A stretch of 64,000 nt of DNA from Jidongwangia harbinensis (GCF_020216025.1 NZ_JAIWNC010000008.1:124001-188000), one strand, 5' to 3'. Shown: positions 8,435-16,979, numbered from the stretch's first letter. Program-made: numbers and translations. The notes: generated by a model not told the origin, from the sequence alone.

Positions 8435-9968
8435 GGGACCGGCCATCGAGCCGCTGTTGGCGCAGGTCCGGGAAGAGTACGGGTCGGGCGTCCGGATCAT
8501 CTCAGCGGACAAGGTCCGTAGCGGTGGCTTCGGCGGCTTCTTCGCGAAGCAACACTACGAACTGTCCGTAGAAGTTCCGGACCCCAGCGACGACAGGAAG
8601 AACATGACGCAGCGCAAGACGGCGACGACCACCGCCCCGGCTCGCGACGCGGGGCCACACACGCTCGAGCAACTGCTCGAACGCGCGGAATCGCACGACC
8701 GGATCGTCGCCGACGAGCCGTCGCCGTTCGAGCGGCCGGTCGAGCGGGACGTGCCGGTCGCGCCCGGCCGGCCGGCCGCCGGGGACCGCAAGGCCGGCCG
8801 GAACGCCGGCATGGACGACGCCGAGGCGGCCCACCGCCGCGACCTGTCGGACACCGGCGCGGCGTTCGCCGAACTGATGTCCGGCCTGGACGCGGCGCAC
8901 CACATCGCGACCAGCGCGGGAGTGCGGCCGTCACCGCGGCCCAAGGCCGGCGGCGACGGCGAGGAGACCCCGGCGGTACGCCCGTTCCGCCCGGCCACCA
9001 CCAGCGAGACCCCGGTGAACTCCAACGCCGTCAAGCCGCTGCCCCCGGTACCCAGCCTGGCCGAGCTGATGGGTGGCCTCGGGGTGAGCCCGAGCGAGGT
9101 GCCGCCGTTCGAGGCCGCGAAGCCCGCTCCGACGCCGGCCCGCTCGGCCGCCCACGCGTACGGGCTGACGCCGCCGGCTGCCCCGCCTGCCGCTGCCCCG
9201 CCCGCCGCCGCGCCGCCCGCCGCACCGCCGCCGGCCCCGGAGAACCCGCCGGCCGCGGTACGTCCCGTGCACGCCGACCCGGTGATCCGCAATCTGATCT
9301 CGGTGGGCATGCCGGAGGAGATGGCCACGAAGATCACCGGCGGCGACACGTACGCCGGGGTGCTGGCCGCGCTCGCCGCCCGCCCGTCCGCGCCCGGCGT
9401 ACCGGACGCGCCCGGTGAGATCCTGGTGCTCGCCGGGGACCTGACGCACGCCGTACCGATCGGCCGGCACCTGCTGGAGCAGGCCGGCATCGACCAGACC
9501 CACCTGCTCCTCGCCGGGCCGTCCGCGGCCGGCACCGGCATCCACTCGTCCCGCGTCATCGCCAGCCCGGCGGTGGCCGCCGAGCGCGCCGACAAGCTGC
9601 ACGGCTCCGAGGCGGCGTGGGTCGTCGTGCTGGACGCGCCGGTCGGCAGCACCGACCCGATCTGGGTGGCCGACATGTGCGACGCGATCGGGGCCACCGC
9701 GCTCTGGGCGGTCGTCGACGCCACCCGCAAGACCGCGGACACCGCGCGGTACCTGCGCTCCCTGGGCGAGGTGGAGGCGCTGGTCGTGCACAACATCGAG
9801 CTGACCTCGGATCCGGCCACCGTGCTCGGCCTGGACCTGCCGATCTACTCGATGGACGGCAAACCGGCCACCCCGCACGCCTGGGCCGCGATGCTCTGCG
9901 CCCGGATCGCCGCGGACGTCACACCGCCCGCCGCGCCGCCGCGTCGGCAGGCCCGCGCCGCACGATGA
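8412..9968 (+). CDS. FlhF-like protein with a degenerate SRP-type GTPase domain
   Basis: FlhF is an SRP-family GTPase that places flagella and is normally encoded just after flhA, as here. The N-terminus (residues 1-60, EGPAIEPLLAQVREEYGSGVRIIS, GGFGGFFAKQHYEL) matches the FlhF B-domain opening. A long Ala/Pro-rich linker follows (about 60-285, with an APPAAAPPAA run near 255-275). The C-terminal 220 residues have the order of elements of an NG domain, but the P-loop GxxGxGKTT is replaced by LAGDLTHAVPIGRH, the DTAGR site by LDAPVGSTDP and the TKLD site by VHNIEL, so GTP binding is not expected. It could be a structural pseudo-GTPase or a gene in decay, although its frame is intact and codon use is normal. 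Confidence 0.7.
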   Translation: MPTRVLLEGPAIEPLLAQVREEYGSGVRIISADKVRSGGFGGFFAKQHYELSVEVPDPSDDRKNMTQRKTATTTAPARDAGPHTLEQLLERAESHDRIVADEPSPFERPVERDVPVAPGRPAAGDRKAGRNAGMDDAEAAHRRDLSDTGAAFAELMSGLDAAHHIATSAGVRPSPRPKAGGDGEETPAVRPFRPATTSETPVNSNAVKPLPPVPSLAELMGGLGVSPSEVPPFEAAKPAPTPARSAAHAYGLTPPAAPPAAAPPAAAPPAAPPPAPENPPAAVRPVHADPVIRNLISVGMPEEMATKITGGDTYAGVLAALAARPSAPGVPDAPGEILVLAGDLTHAVPIGRHLLEQAGIDQTHLLLAGPSAAGTGIHSSRVIASPAVAAERADKLHGSEAAWVVVLDAPVGSTDPIWVADMCDAIGATALWAVVDATRKTADTARYLRSLGEVEALVVHNIELTSDPATVLGLDLPIYSMDGKPATPHAWAAMLCARIAADVTPPAAPPRRQARAAR

Positions 9969-10210
9969 TCCGATGGTCGGTCCTGCTCTTCGCGCTGCTG
10001 ATTAGCGCGCCGGCGCTGTACCGATACGTCCTCGACGAGATCGACCTCACCGAGGTGCTGATCCGGTTCCTCATCGCGGTGCCGGTGGCCGCGGTGCTGC
10101 TGGCCGGGCTCCGGTTCATCACCTCGGGATACGGCCGGACCGAGGAGCCCGGCAGCCCGGTCACGCCCACGCCCGGCGAGGCCCCGGCCGAACCGGAACC
10201 ACCGGCCTAA
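9965..10210 (+). CDS. Small two-helix membrane protein
   Basis: An 81-residue product with two hydrophobic helices (about residues 3-19 and 30-52) and a Pro/Glu-rich hydrophilic tail. ATG at 9965 overlaps the stop of the flhF-like gene (ATGA), so it is translated as part of the flagellar operon. I do not recognise a family. Its position as the last gene of the fliM-flhA arm suggests a role linked to flagella, but this is inference from context only. Confidence 0.6.
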   Translation: MIRWSVLLFALLISAPALYRYVLDEIDLTEVLIRFLIAVPVAAVLLAGLRFITSGYGRTEEPGSPVTPTPGEAPAEPEPPA

Positions 10211-10275
10211 TCTTCACAACATCCATCGACTTTTGTAAGTTACCTCGGGTGAGCTGATGCGCACCGGAGGTGATC

Positions 10276-11271
10276 ATGGCTGGCGACCGTCCGATCATCG
10301 TGGCCGGCTGCGCCCGCTCCGGCACCACCATGCTCCAGCTGATGCTGCACGCCCACCCGCGGATCGCCATCCCACCCGAGACCCGGTTCGTCCTGACCGG
10401 ATACCAGCGGCGGCGCGAGTTCGGCGACCTGCGTGACCCGGCCCGCCGCAACGCCCTGGCCCGCTGGATCGTGGACCGCCCGGAGCACCGGTTCGCCGAC
10501 CTGGGCCTGGACCCCGACCGGGTCGCCGCCCGCATCACCGCGGGACCCGGCACACTCGGCTCGGCCTTCGGCACTGTCTTCGCGGCGTACGCGGAACGCT
10601 TCGACAAGCCGCGCTGGGGCGACAAACGGCCGGCGTACCTGCAGAATCTCGACGTCGTCCGGCGGCTGTTCCCGGACGCGCAGATCATCAACGTGGTCCG
10701 CGACGGGCGTGACTGCGTCGCGTCCCTAAAGGAGATGTCCTGGCACACCCAGGGCCTGCACGCCACGATCGCCGCCTGGGCCCGCGCCGTCGACGACGCC
10801 CGTAGCGCCGCCCGCCGGCTCGACGCCACCCAGTGGCACCAGCTGCGGTACGAGGACCTGGTCGCCGACCCGCCCACCGAACTGGCCGCGGTCTGCGCGT
10901 TCCTCGGCGAGGACTACGACCCGGCGATGACCGAGCCGGCCGCGGTGGCGGACGTGGCGGTGCCGGGCTTCAAGACCTGGCACCGGCGTACCCACGCGCC
11001 GGTGACCACGCAACGGATCCGCAGCTGGGAGCGCCGGCTCAGCGCCGACGAGATCGCGCTCTGCGAGGCCGCGCTGGGCAGCCGGTTGGCAGAATGCGGG
11101 TACGACCTGTCCGGCGCGCGGCGGCCGGCCCGGAGCGGACGCCTGCGGTACGGATGGTCCGCGGCGCGACACCGGCTGGCACCGGCGAAGCGGGCGGTGC
11201 AGCGGGCTGCGGTACGCCTGCGCGCCGAACCCAGCGTGGCCTACGTGCCGTCGCCACGCCGCCCGTCGTGA
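10276..11271 (+). CDS. Sulfotransferase-family protein
   Basis: A 331-residue soluble protein of the PAPS-dependent sulfotransferase fold. The N-terminal PIIVAGCARSGTTMLQLML segment (residues 5-23) is the 5'-phosphosulfate-binding P-loop, and INVVRDGRDCVASLKEMSW (about 138-156) carries the 3'-phosphate-binding Arg and Ser. C-terminal basic helices follow. ATG at 10276 has GGAGG five bases upstream and is preferred to the GTG at 10270. It is separated by 65 bases from the flagellar arm upstream and converges with fliK across a long palindrome. The substrate cannot be read from sequence; flagellin, polysaccharide or a small molecule are all possible. Confidence 0.8.
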   Translation: MAGDRPIIVAGCARSGTTMLQLMLHAHPRIAIPPETRFVLTGYQRRREFGDLRDPARRNALARWIVDRPEHRFADLGLDPDRVAARITAGPGTLGSAFGTVFAAYAERFDKPRWGDKRPAYLQNLDVVRRLFPDAQIINVVRDGRDCVASLKEMSWHTQGLHATIAAWARAVDDARSAARRLDATQWHQLRYEDLVADPPTELAAVCAFLGEDYDPAMTEPAAVADVAVPGFKTWHRRTHAPVTTQRIRSWERRLSADEIALCEAALGSRLAECGYDLSGARRPARSGRLRYGWSAARHRLAPAKRAVQRAAVRLRAEPSVAYVPSPRRPS

Positions 11272-11297
11272 ACCCCTCCCCGGAAGCGCTCCCCTTT

Positions 11298-11429
11298 CCC
11301 GCCTCGGTGGTACACCAGCGTGGTTATCGGTCGCCCGTAACGACGTTGGTGTACCACTGGAGCGCTCCAGTGGTACACCGATGCTGTTATGGGCGACCGA
11401 TAACGACCGTGGTGTTCCACCGAGGCGGG
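11298..11429. repeat. 132-bp near-perfect palindrome between convergent genes
   Basis: Symmetric about 11363/11364: 66-base arms pair at 57 of 66 positions. The central 32 bases (11348-11379) are a perfect palindrome containing AGCGCT at the centre, and a second perfectly paired block is TTATCGGTCGCCC (arm copies near 11324-11336 and 11391-11403). It sits between the rightward sulfotransferase gene (stop 11269-11271) and the leftward fliK (stop 11555-11557), so it could act as a bidirectional terminator, but it is much longer than a normal one. Alternatives are a small foldback mobile element or a cruciform-forming binding site. No coding potential. Confidence 0.8.
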
Positions 11430-11554
11430 CTCGTGCTGGGTGGTTCAGTGGTGGCGTTCGTTGGCGGCGGGCCGGGCCGTCCGGCGTCCCGTTCGTACCG
11501 TGCTCGGAGATCACGGTACGGCGGCTCAGCGGATGACTGCCCGTTCGGCGCTGC

Positions 11555-13873
11555 TCAGGCCTGGATGTCGAGGCGGCCGTCGCTGCTGGGGTCGGTGGGA
11601 CGGACGTTCGGGACCGTGACCGGTTCCGGGGCGGCGGTGACAGTGGACCGGCCGCGGTCGTTGTTCCACGCCGGGCGGACCTGCTCGCGCTGCTGCTCCT
11701 GCTGGTTCGAGCCCTGCCGCAGGTCCAGTGTGGTGTCCCCGAAGCCGGACTGTTCCAACTCGCGCCGAAGTTCGTCCATGGCGTTGCGGAGTGCGTCCGT
11801 GCCGGCGTCGGTCGAGCCCGACAGCTGCACGTTGATCGTGCCGTTCCGGATCTCCGCCACCACCTGTACCGGGCCGAGGTCGGCCGGGTGCAGGTTGACG
11901 GTCAGGCGGTGCACGCCGTCCGCGTCCAGACGCAGCGGTGCGATGCGCATGGCCACCTGGGCGGCGAGTGGCCCGGGTACCGGCGGCGGGGCGTTCGGTG
12001 CCGGCGGCGGGGCGACCGGGGCCGGACCGTCCACCCGGGTCGGCGGCGGGGTGGCGGTGAGGCCGGCCGGTGTCTGCGGCGGTGTGGACTCGGCCTGTAT
12101 CGGCGCGGGAGTGCCGGCGCCCGGCCGCCCGTCCGGACTCTGCTCGCCGGACGGCTGTTCACCGGCGGGTCGGCCGGGTGCCGTGACGGTCGGTTGATCG
12201 CCGGCCGGTGCGGGGGCGGCGGTGGGGTCGGCCTTGACCGGAGCGGTCGGTGTGGTGGCCGGAGTGACCGATCCGGTAGTGGCCGGCGTGCCGGGAACGG
12301 CCGTCGTGGCTGGAGTCGGGACGGCCGGAGTCGGTGTGCCTGGAGTCGGGACGGCCGCAGCCGGTGTGCCTTGAGTCGGTGTGCCGGTGCCGGGTTCCGC
12401 CGAGGACGGCACCGCCGCCGGTGTGGCCTCGGCCGGGTCGCTGCCGCTGCCGCTCGGGCTCGGGCTGACTGAGGTGGCCGGGGCTGCGTCAAGCGGGTTG
12501 GCGTGGGTGCCCGGGGTAGCGCCGGATCCGGGAGCGGTGCTCGTGGCGGACCCGGGTGCGCCCGTTCCTGCCGTGGTGCCCGTGACCCCTCCAGGGCCGC
12601 CGGCGGTGCCGGAGACTGCTCCGGGCGTTGCCGTGTCCGCGATTGTCCCGGGCGCTGCCGTGTCCACGAGTGTCCCGGGCGCTGTCGTGTCGGAGGGTGC
12701 TGCGGGCGTTGTGGTGCCTGGGAGTGCTGCGGGCGTTGTGGTGCCTGGGAGTGCTCCGGGCGTTGCCGTGCCCGCGACCGCTCCGGGGGCCGCCGGGTCC
12801 GTGACTGCTCCGGGCGCTGGCGTGCCCGGGAGTGCTCCGAGGGATGCGCTGCCCGGCACTGGTCCGGGCACGCCGGGGCCGGGTGCGACCGTGCGCGAGA
12901 CAGTCTCCGGTGCGTTCGGAGCGGTGGGGGCGGCGGCCGGAGCCGACGTCCCGGCCGGCACCGGAAGGTTCTCCGTCGCGGCCCCGGCCGGGCCGGTCTG
13001 GGTAGCCGCTGCCATGCCGTCGACCGGCGGTGGTCCGGCGACGCCGGTGGCCCGGGTGGCGCCGATCTGACCGATGCCGGCCGGTGCCGGACCGGCGACC
13101 GGAGCGCTGCCGGTGTCGCCGGACACCGCCCCATCGACGGTTGCCGCCTGAGTCGCCGCCGCCGCGGACACCGCCGCCGCGGAGGCCACAGCCGCATCGG
13201 ACGCCACAGCCGCATCGGAAGGCTCTTCGTCGGCGATCCGGTCCTGAGCCGCCTCCGGTCCGGTCCGCGCCGAGTCGATCCGACCTTGGCCGGTCCGCCC
13301 GTCCTGAGCGCCGGTCCGGTCGGTGCGCGCGTCCCGCACCCCGGCCCGGTCCACTCGCGCATCTCGGACCCTGGCCGGGTCCACTCGCGCATCCCAGGCC
13401 TCGGCCCGCGCTTCCCGAGCCCCGACCCGGCCGGCCCGCACCTCGCCCGGGTCGGTCTTTGCGTCCCGGACCCCGGGCCGGTCGGCCCGCACGCTCCGGG
13501 CTCCCGCCCGGTCGGTCCGTGCCTGATCCACCTGAGGCTGCGCGATCCGTCCCCGAGCGATCCGGTCCTGAGCCGTCCGCGCCGAGACGGCGGCCCGGTC
13601 CTGAGCCGTCCGCGCCGAGACGGCGGCCCGGTCCTGAGCCGTCCGCGCCGGGACAGCGGCCCGGTCCTGAGCCGTCCGCGCCGGGACAGCGGCCCGGTCT
13701 GCGGCAGCCCCGGCCGGCCGCCGGGTGTCGCGGTCCGCCTCGGGCCGTGCCAACTCGGCGGACAGCGCCGTGCCGAAGTCCTCCGCACCGTGCCGCGATC
13801 CGGCGGCGGTCCGGCGGCCGGAGTCGGTCGTCGGCCGGCGGTCCGGGCCGGTGACGGAGTTCGGCGTCGACAT
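11555..13873 (-). CDS. fliK: Flagellar hook-length control protein FliK
   Basis: Secreted molecular ruler that sets hook length and triggers the FlhB switch. The 772-residue product starts at ATG 13873 after AGGAG. Residues 1-260 are Arg/Asp/Ala-rich and include four copies of an 11-residue unit TAQDRAAVPAR or variants (DNA 13563-13694); residues 260-630 are low-complexity Pro/Thr/Gly/Ala; the conserved C-terminal hook-length domain (about 640-735) includes LTVNLHPADLGPVQVVAEIR and a Gln-rich end. It is the last gene of the flgB operon. An antisense ORF and an upstream in-frame extension to 14914 exist but overlap real genes and are ignored. Confidence 0.88.
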   Translation of the reverse strand: MSTPNSVTGPDRRPTTDSGRRTAAGSRHGAEDFGTALSAELARPEADRDTRRPAGAAADRAAVPARTAQDRAAVPARTAQDRAAVSARTAQDRAAVSARTAQDRIARGRIAQPQVDQARTDRAGARSVRADRPGVRDAKTDPGEVRAGRVGAREARAEAWDARVDPARVRDARVDRAGVRDARTDRTGAQDGRTGQGRIDSARTGPEAAQDRIADEEPSDAAVASDAAVASAAAVSAAAATQAATVDGAVSGDTGSAPVAGPAPAGIGQIGATRATGVAGPPPVDGMAAATQTGPAGAATENLPVPAGTSAPAAAPTAPNAPETVSRTVAPGPGVPGPVPGSASLGALPGTPAPGAVTDPAAPGAVAGTATPGALPGTTTPAALPGTTTPAAPSDTTAPGTLVDTAAPGTIADTATPGAVSGTAGGPGGVTGTTAGTGAPGSATSTAPGSGATPGTHANPLDAAPATSVSPSPSGSGSDPAEATPAAVPSSAEPGTGTPTQGTPAAAVPTPGTPTPAVPTPATTAVPGTPATTGSVTPATTPTAPVKADPTAAPAPAGDQPTVTAPGRPAGEQPSGEQSPDGRPGAGTPAPIQAESTPPQTPAGLTATPPPTRVDGPAPVAPPPAPNAPPPVPGPLAAQVAMRIAPLRLDADGVHRLTVNLHPADLGPVQVVAEIRNGTINVQLSGSTDAGTDALRNAMDELRRELEQSGFGDTTLDLRQGSNQQEQQREQVRPAWNNDRGRSTVTAAPEPVTVPNVRPTDPSSDGRLDIQA
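13563..13694 (-). repeat. Four tandem 33-bp repeats inside fliK
   Basis: Four adjacent 33-base units starting at 13563, 13596, 13629 and 13662, nearly identical, encoding an 11-residue Thr-Ala-Gln-Asp-Arg-Ala-Ala-Val-x-Ala-Arg unit. Exact multiples of three mean copy-number change would lengthen or shorten the FliK ruler without breaking the frame. Confidence 0.9.
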
Positions 13874-13932
13874 GCGGCGGTTCTCCTGTTCGAGTCGGGC
13901 CGGGCGGTGGGGAGGGGGTGGCGGCCGGGCGC

Positions 13933-14886
13933 TCAGCCCAGTTTGGCGAGCGCCTTCTGCACCTTGGGCACGTACGCCTGGGTCTCGGCGAACGGCGGGA
14001 TGCCGCCGTGCCGGTGCACCGCGCTGCCGCCGGCGTTGTAGGCGGCCAGCGCCAGCGGCACCGACTTGAACTCCTTCAGGTGGCTGGCCAGCAGCTTCGC
14101 GGCGCCGTTGATGGCCTGCTCGGGGTCGAACGAATTCTTCACCCCGAGCCCGCGTGCGGTGCCGGGCATGAGCTGCATGAGGCCCTGCGCGCCGGCCGGG
14201 CTCACCGCCTTCGGGTTGTAGCCGGACTCGACCTTGGCGACCGCGGCCAGCAACTTCGGGGAGACGTCGTACTTGGCGCCGGCGCGGAGGAACATGTCGG
14301 CGTACGGGACGCCGGGCAGGGCGCCGGAGGTCTGCAGGCTCGCCGGGCGTACCGCGGTGGTGGGGAACGCGGCGGCGGCGCTGTCGGTGCCGACCACCCG
14401 GCGGATGTGCGTGGGCGTCTCGTACACCGATTGGATTTTGACCTGGTCGCCGGGCTTCGGCGCGGCGATCATCTTGTTGTCGCCGAGGTAGATCGCCACG
14501 TGGTCGACCGGTGCGTTGAAGGCCAGGATGTCGCCGGGCCGGGCGTCCTTGAGGCTGTCCACCCTGGTGCCCGCGCGGGCCTGTTCCGCCGACGTGCGGG
14601 GCAGATCGACACCGAGTTCGCGGTACGCCCGCTGCACCAGCGCCGAGCAGTCCAGGCCGCGGGCCGGGTCGGTGCTGCCGAAGACGTATTTGACGCCCAG
14701 GTACTTCTTCGCGGCCGCGACCACCTGCTCGCCGGTGGCGCCGGTCCGGGCCGTGGTGCCGCCGGTCGCGTCGGCCAGCGCCGAGGCGAACGCGGTCCGG
14801 GTGCCGGCGGTGGTGGCCGCCGGGGCGACACCGAGCTGGGTCTGCAGTTCGGAGATGCGGGCGAGAACCCCGGTGACACCCATCAT
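13933..14886 (-). CDS. NlpC/P60 peptidase fused to a lytic transglycosylase, in the flagellar operon
   Basis: Probably cuts a hole in the peptidoglycan for the rod, the job of FlgJ in Gram-negative bacteria. The 317-residue product has an N-terminal helix, an NlpC/P60 domain (about 50-160) with Cys80 in GLDCSALVQ and His129 in VDHVAIYLG, then an SLT domain (about 195-317) with Glu220 in VESGYNPKAVSPAGAQGLMQ, plus AAYNAGG. No signal peptide is visible, so it may leave through the flagellar export apparatus. ATG 14886 overlaps the fliJ stop; a second ATG at 14883 is equally possible. It lies between fliJ and fliK. Confidence 0.9.
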   Translation of the reverse strand: MMGVTGVLARISELQTQLGVAPAATTAGTRTAFASALADATGGTTARTGATGEQVVAAAKKYLGVKYVFGSTDPARGLDCSALVQRAYRELGVDLPRTSAEQARAGTRVDSLKDARPGDILAFNAPVDHVAIYLGDNKMIAAPKPGDQVKIQSVYETPTHIRRVVGTDSAAAAFPTTAVRPASLQTSGALPGVPYADMFLRAGAKYDVSPKLLAAVAKVESGYNPKAVSPAGAQGLMQLMPGTARGLGVKNSFDPEQAINGAAKLLASHLKEFKSVPLALAAYNAGGSAVHRHGGIPPFAETQAYVPKVQKALAKLG

Positions 14887-15578
14887 GCGCGGCTCCGGTC
14901 GTAGCTGCTGTCATCGGTTTCGGTCGGCTCGGCGCGGTGGTCCAGCCGCAGGTCGGCCCGGCGGGTCAGGATCGCCTCGGCGGCCGGGACGAGGGGCGCG
15001 CCGGCGTGGCGGGCGGCGTGTGCGGTCAGCGCGGTGTCGCGGCCGGCCGCCTCCCGGTCGGCGGCGGTGCCGGGTACGGCGTTCCGGTCGGTGACCCGGC
15101 CGGCGCCGGTGCGCAGCGGGCTGGCGCGTTCCTCGGTCTGCCCGTCCAGGCCCCGGGCGGCGTTGCGGGCCTTCGCGGTGACGGCGAGCTCGTCCAGGTT
15201 GTTCTGGTCCACGGTGAGGTCGTGCCGGCGTACCGTCTCGGCGTGCCGTTCCGCCATCATCTCGACGGCCCGGCGTCGCTTGGCGGCATCGGCCAGTTCG
15301 GCGGTCTTCTCCCGGCTGATCTCCTCGGCCGCGGTGACCATGCGGTGCGCCCCGGACAGGCTGGCGGCGAGCGACTGCCGGGCCACCAGCGAGGCCACCA
15401 TCGCGCGGGCGGTGCCCTCGGTCGGCGCGTCCGCGCCGGTCAGTTCCAGGGAGCGCCGCTTGACCAGCGCCTGGGCGTCGCGGATCTCGGCACGTGACTG
15501 GATGACCGCACCGCGGGCGGCATCCTCCTGGGCCTTGCGGGCGCGCAGCACGGGACCGAGCCGGAACAGGCGATTCAC
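14883..15578 (-). CDS. fliJ: Flagellar export chaperone FliJ
   Basis: General chaperone and central stalk of the FliI ATPase ring. The 231-residue product starts FRLGPVLRARKAQEDAARG at residues 4-22, the usual FliJ opening, and is almost entirely helical and charged, consistent with a coiled coil over residues 10-145. The C-terminal 85 residues are longer and less ordered than in typical FliJ (about 150 residues in total). GTG at 15578 is chosen because GAGGAGG lies just upstream and the family homology begins right there; an upstream TTG-type extension to 15653 lacks such support. Neighbours: fliI 90 bases upstream, peptidoglycan hydrolase overlapping downstream. Confidence 0.82.
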   Translation of the reverse strand: MNRLFRLGPVLRARKAQEDAARGAVIQSRAEIRDAQALVKRRSLELTGADAPTEGTARAMVASLVARQSLAASLSGAHRMVTAAEEISREKTAELADAAKRRRAVEMMAERHAETVRRHDLTVDQNNLDELAVTAKARNAARGLDGQTEERASPLRTGAGRVTDRNAVPGTAADREAAGRDTALTAHAARHAGAPLVPAAEAILTRRADLRLDHRAEPTETDDSSYDRSRA

Positions 15579-15668
15579 GGGACCTCCTCGAGCGGGCCCA
15601 CCGGCCCTCATGTTCCGGTTCGACCCGCGCCGCCGGGCGCTGAGCGCTTGCACCCAAGCTGCACCCGG

Positions 15669-16979
15669 TCAGGCGGCGGCGATCAGCGCCCGCAGCGCGC
15701 CCCAGGCCTGCTCCGGCGTCACCTGCTCGTCCAGGCCCTGCCGGAGGAACGCGGTGATCTGCGGCCAGATCGCGGTGGCGCGGTCGGCGTCCGGGTTCGT
15801 TCCCGGCACGTACGCGCCGATCTCGACCAGCTCGCGCACCTCCCGGTGGGCGGCCATCAGCCGGCGTAGTTCCGCCGCGTCCGCCTTCTGCTGCGGGGTG
15901 GTGATCTTGTTGGCGACCCGGGAGATGGAGTCGAGCGCCTGGATGCTCGGGAAGTGGCCGGCGGTGGCCAGCTTGCGGTCCAGCACGATGTGCCCGTCCA
16001 GGATCGACCGGGCGGCGTCGGCGATCGGCTCGTTGTGGTCGTCGCCCTCGACCAGCACCGTGTAGAGGCCGGTGATGCTGCCCCGTGCGCCCGGCCCGGC
16101 GCGTTCCAGCAGCGACGCCAGCATCGCGAAGACCGACGGCGGATAGCCGCGGGTCGCGGGCGGTTCGCCCACCGACAGCCCGACCTCCCGCTGGGCCATC
16201 GCGGCGCGGGTGACGCTGTCCATCATCAGGAGTACGTCGGCGCCCTCGTCGCGGAAGTACTCGGCGACCCGGGTGGCCACCGCACCGGCACGCAGGCGGA
16301 CCAGCGGCGGGGTGTCCGAGGTGGCGATCACCACCACCGAGCGGGCCAGACCTTCCGGGCCCAGGTCGTGTTCGATGAACTCGCGCACCTCCCGGCCGCG
16401 CTCGCCGACCAGGGCGATGACGTTCAGTTCGGCCGATGTGCCCCGGGTGATCATCGACATCAGCGTGGATTTGCCGACGCCGGAGCCGGCGAAGATGCCG
16501 ATGCGCTGGCCGCGGCCGCACGGCACCAGCGTGTCCAGCGTCCGTACGCCCAACGGCATCGGCGCGTCGACCAGTTGGCGTTCCAGCGCGGACGGCGGCG
16601 CGGCGTCGATGCCGACCAGCTCACCGCGTACCGGCGGGCCGCCGTCCATCGGGCGGCCCAGCCCGTCCAGGATGCGTCCGCGCAGTTCCGGCCCGACCGT
16701 GATGCGCAGCGGCCCACCGGTGCTCACCACCGGGCTTCCGCCGCCGAGGCCGGCGATCGGTCCCAGCGGAAGACAGGAGAGCCGGTCGCCGTCCAGCGCC
16801 GCGACCTCGGCGAGCACCGCGTCCGGGCCGTCGCCGATCTGCAGCAGCTCGCCGACCCGTGCTTCCAGCCCGCTCACCGTGACCCGCAGACCCACCGCGC
16901 CGGTGACCTTGCCGCGGGCGAGCGGCCGGGCGGCGCCGAGCGCGGCGTCGAGGCGGGCGCGGAACAGGTCGGTCGTCAC
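15669..16979 (-). CDS. fliI: Flagellar export ATPase FliI
   Basis: Hexameric cytoplasmic ATPase that helps unfold and deliver export substrates. The 436-residue product has the N-terminal beta-barrel (1-90), a nucleotide-binding domain with Walker A AGSGVGKSTL around Lys170 and Walker B VLLMMDSVTR near residue 250, and a C-terminal helical domain. The F1-beta-like signature PPSVFAMLASLLERAG is present. GTG at 16979 overlaps the fliH stop (GTGA). A longer in-frame ORF to 17156 only covers fliH in another frame. Confidence 0.95.
   Translation of the reverse strand: MTTDLFRARLDAALGAARPLARGKVTGAVGLRVTVSGLEARVGELLQIGDGPDAVLAEVAALDGDRLSCLPLGPIAGLGGGSPVVSTGGPLRITVGPELRGRILDGLGRPMDGGPPVRGELVGIDAAPPSALERQLVDAPMPLGVRTLDTLVPCGRGQRIGIFAGSGVGKSTLMSMITRGTSAELNVIALVGERGREVREFIEHDLGPEGLARSVVVIATSDTPPLVRLRAGAVATRVAEYFRDEGADVLLMMDSVTRAAMAQREVGLSVGEPPATRGYPPSVFAMLASLLERAGPGARGSITGLYTVLVEGDDHNEPIADAARSILDGHIVLDRKLATAGHFPSIQALDSISRVANKITTPQQKADAAELRRLMAAHREVRELVEIGAYVPGTNPDADRATAIWPQITAFLRQGLDEQVTPEQAWGALRALIAAA

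Noticed and set aside
10833..12197. Open frame running through the palindrome into fliK on the plus strand
   Set aside because: Begins out of frame inside the sulfotransferase gene and continues antisense to fliK; no ribosome site, no domain.
13563..13694. 33-bp repeats in fliK considered as CRISPR or integration hot spot
   Set aside because: No spacers; repeats encode an 11-residue unit within FliK.
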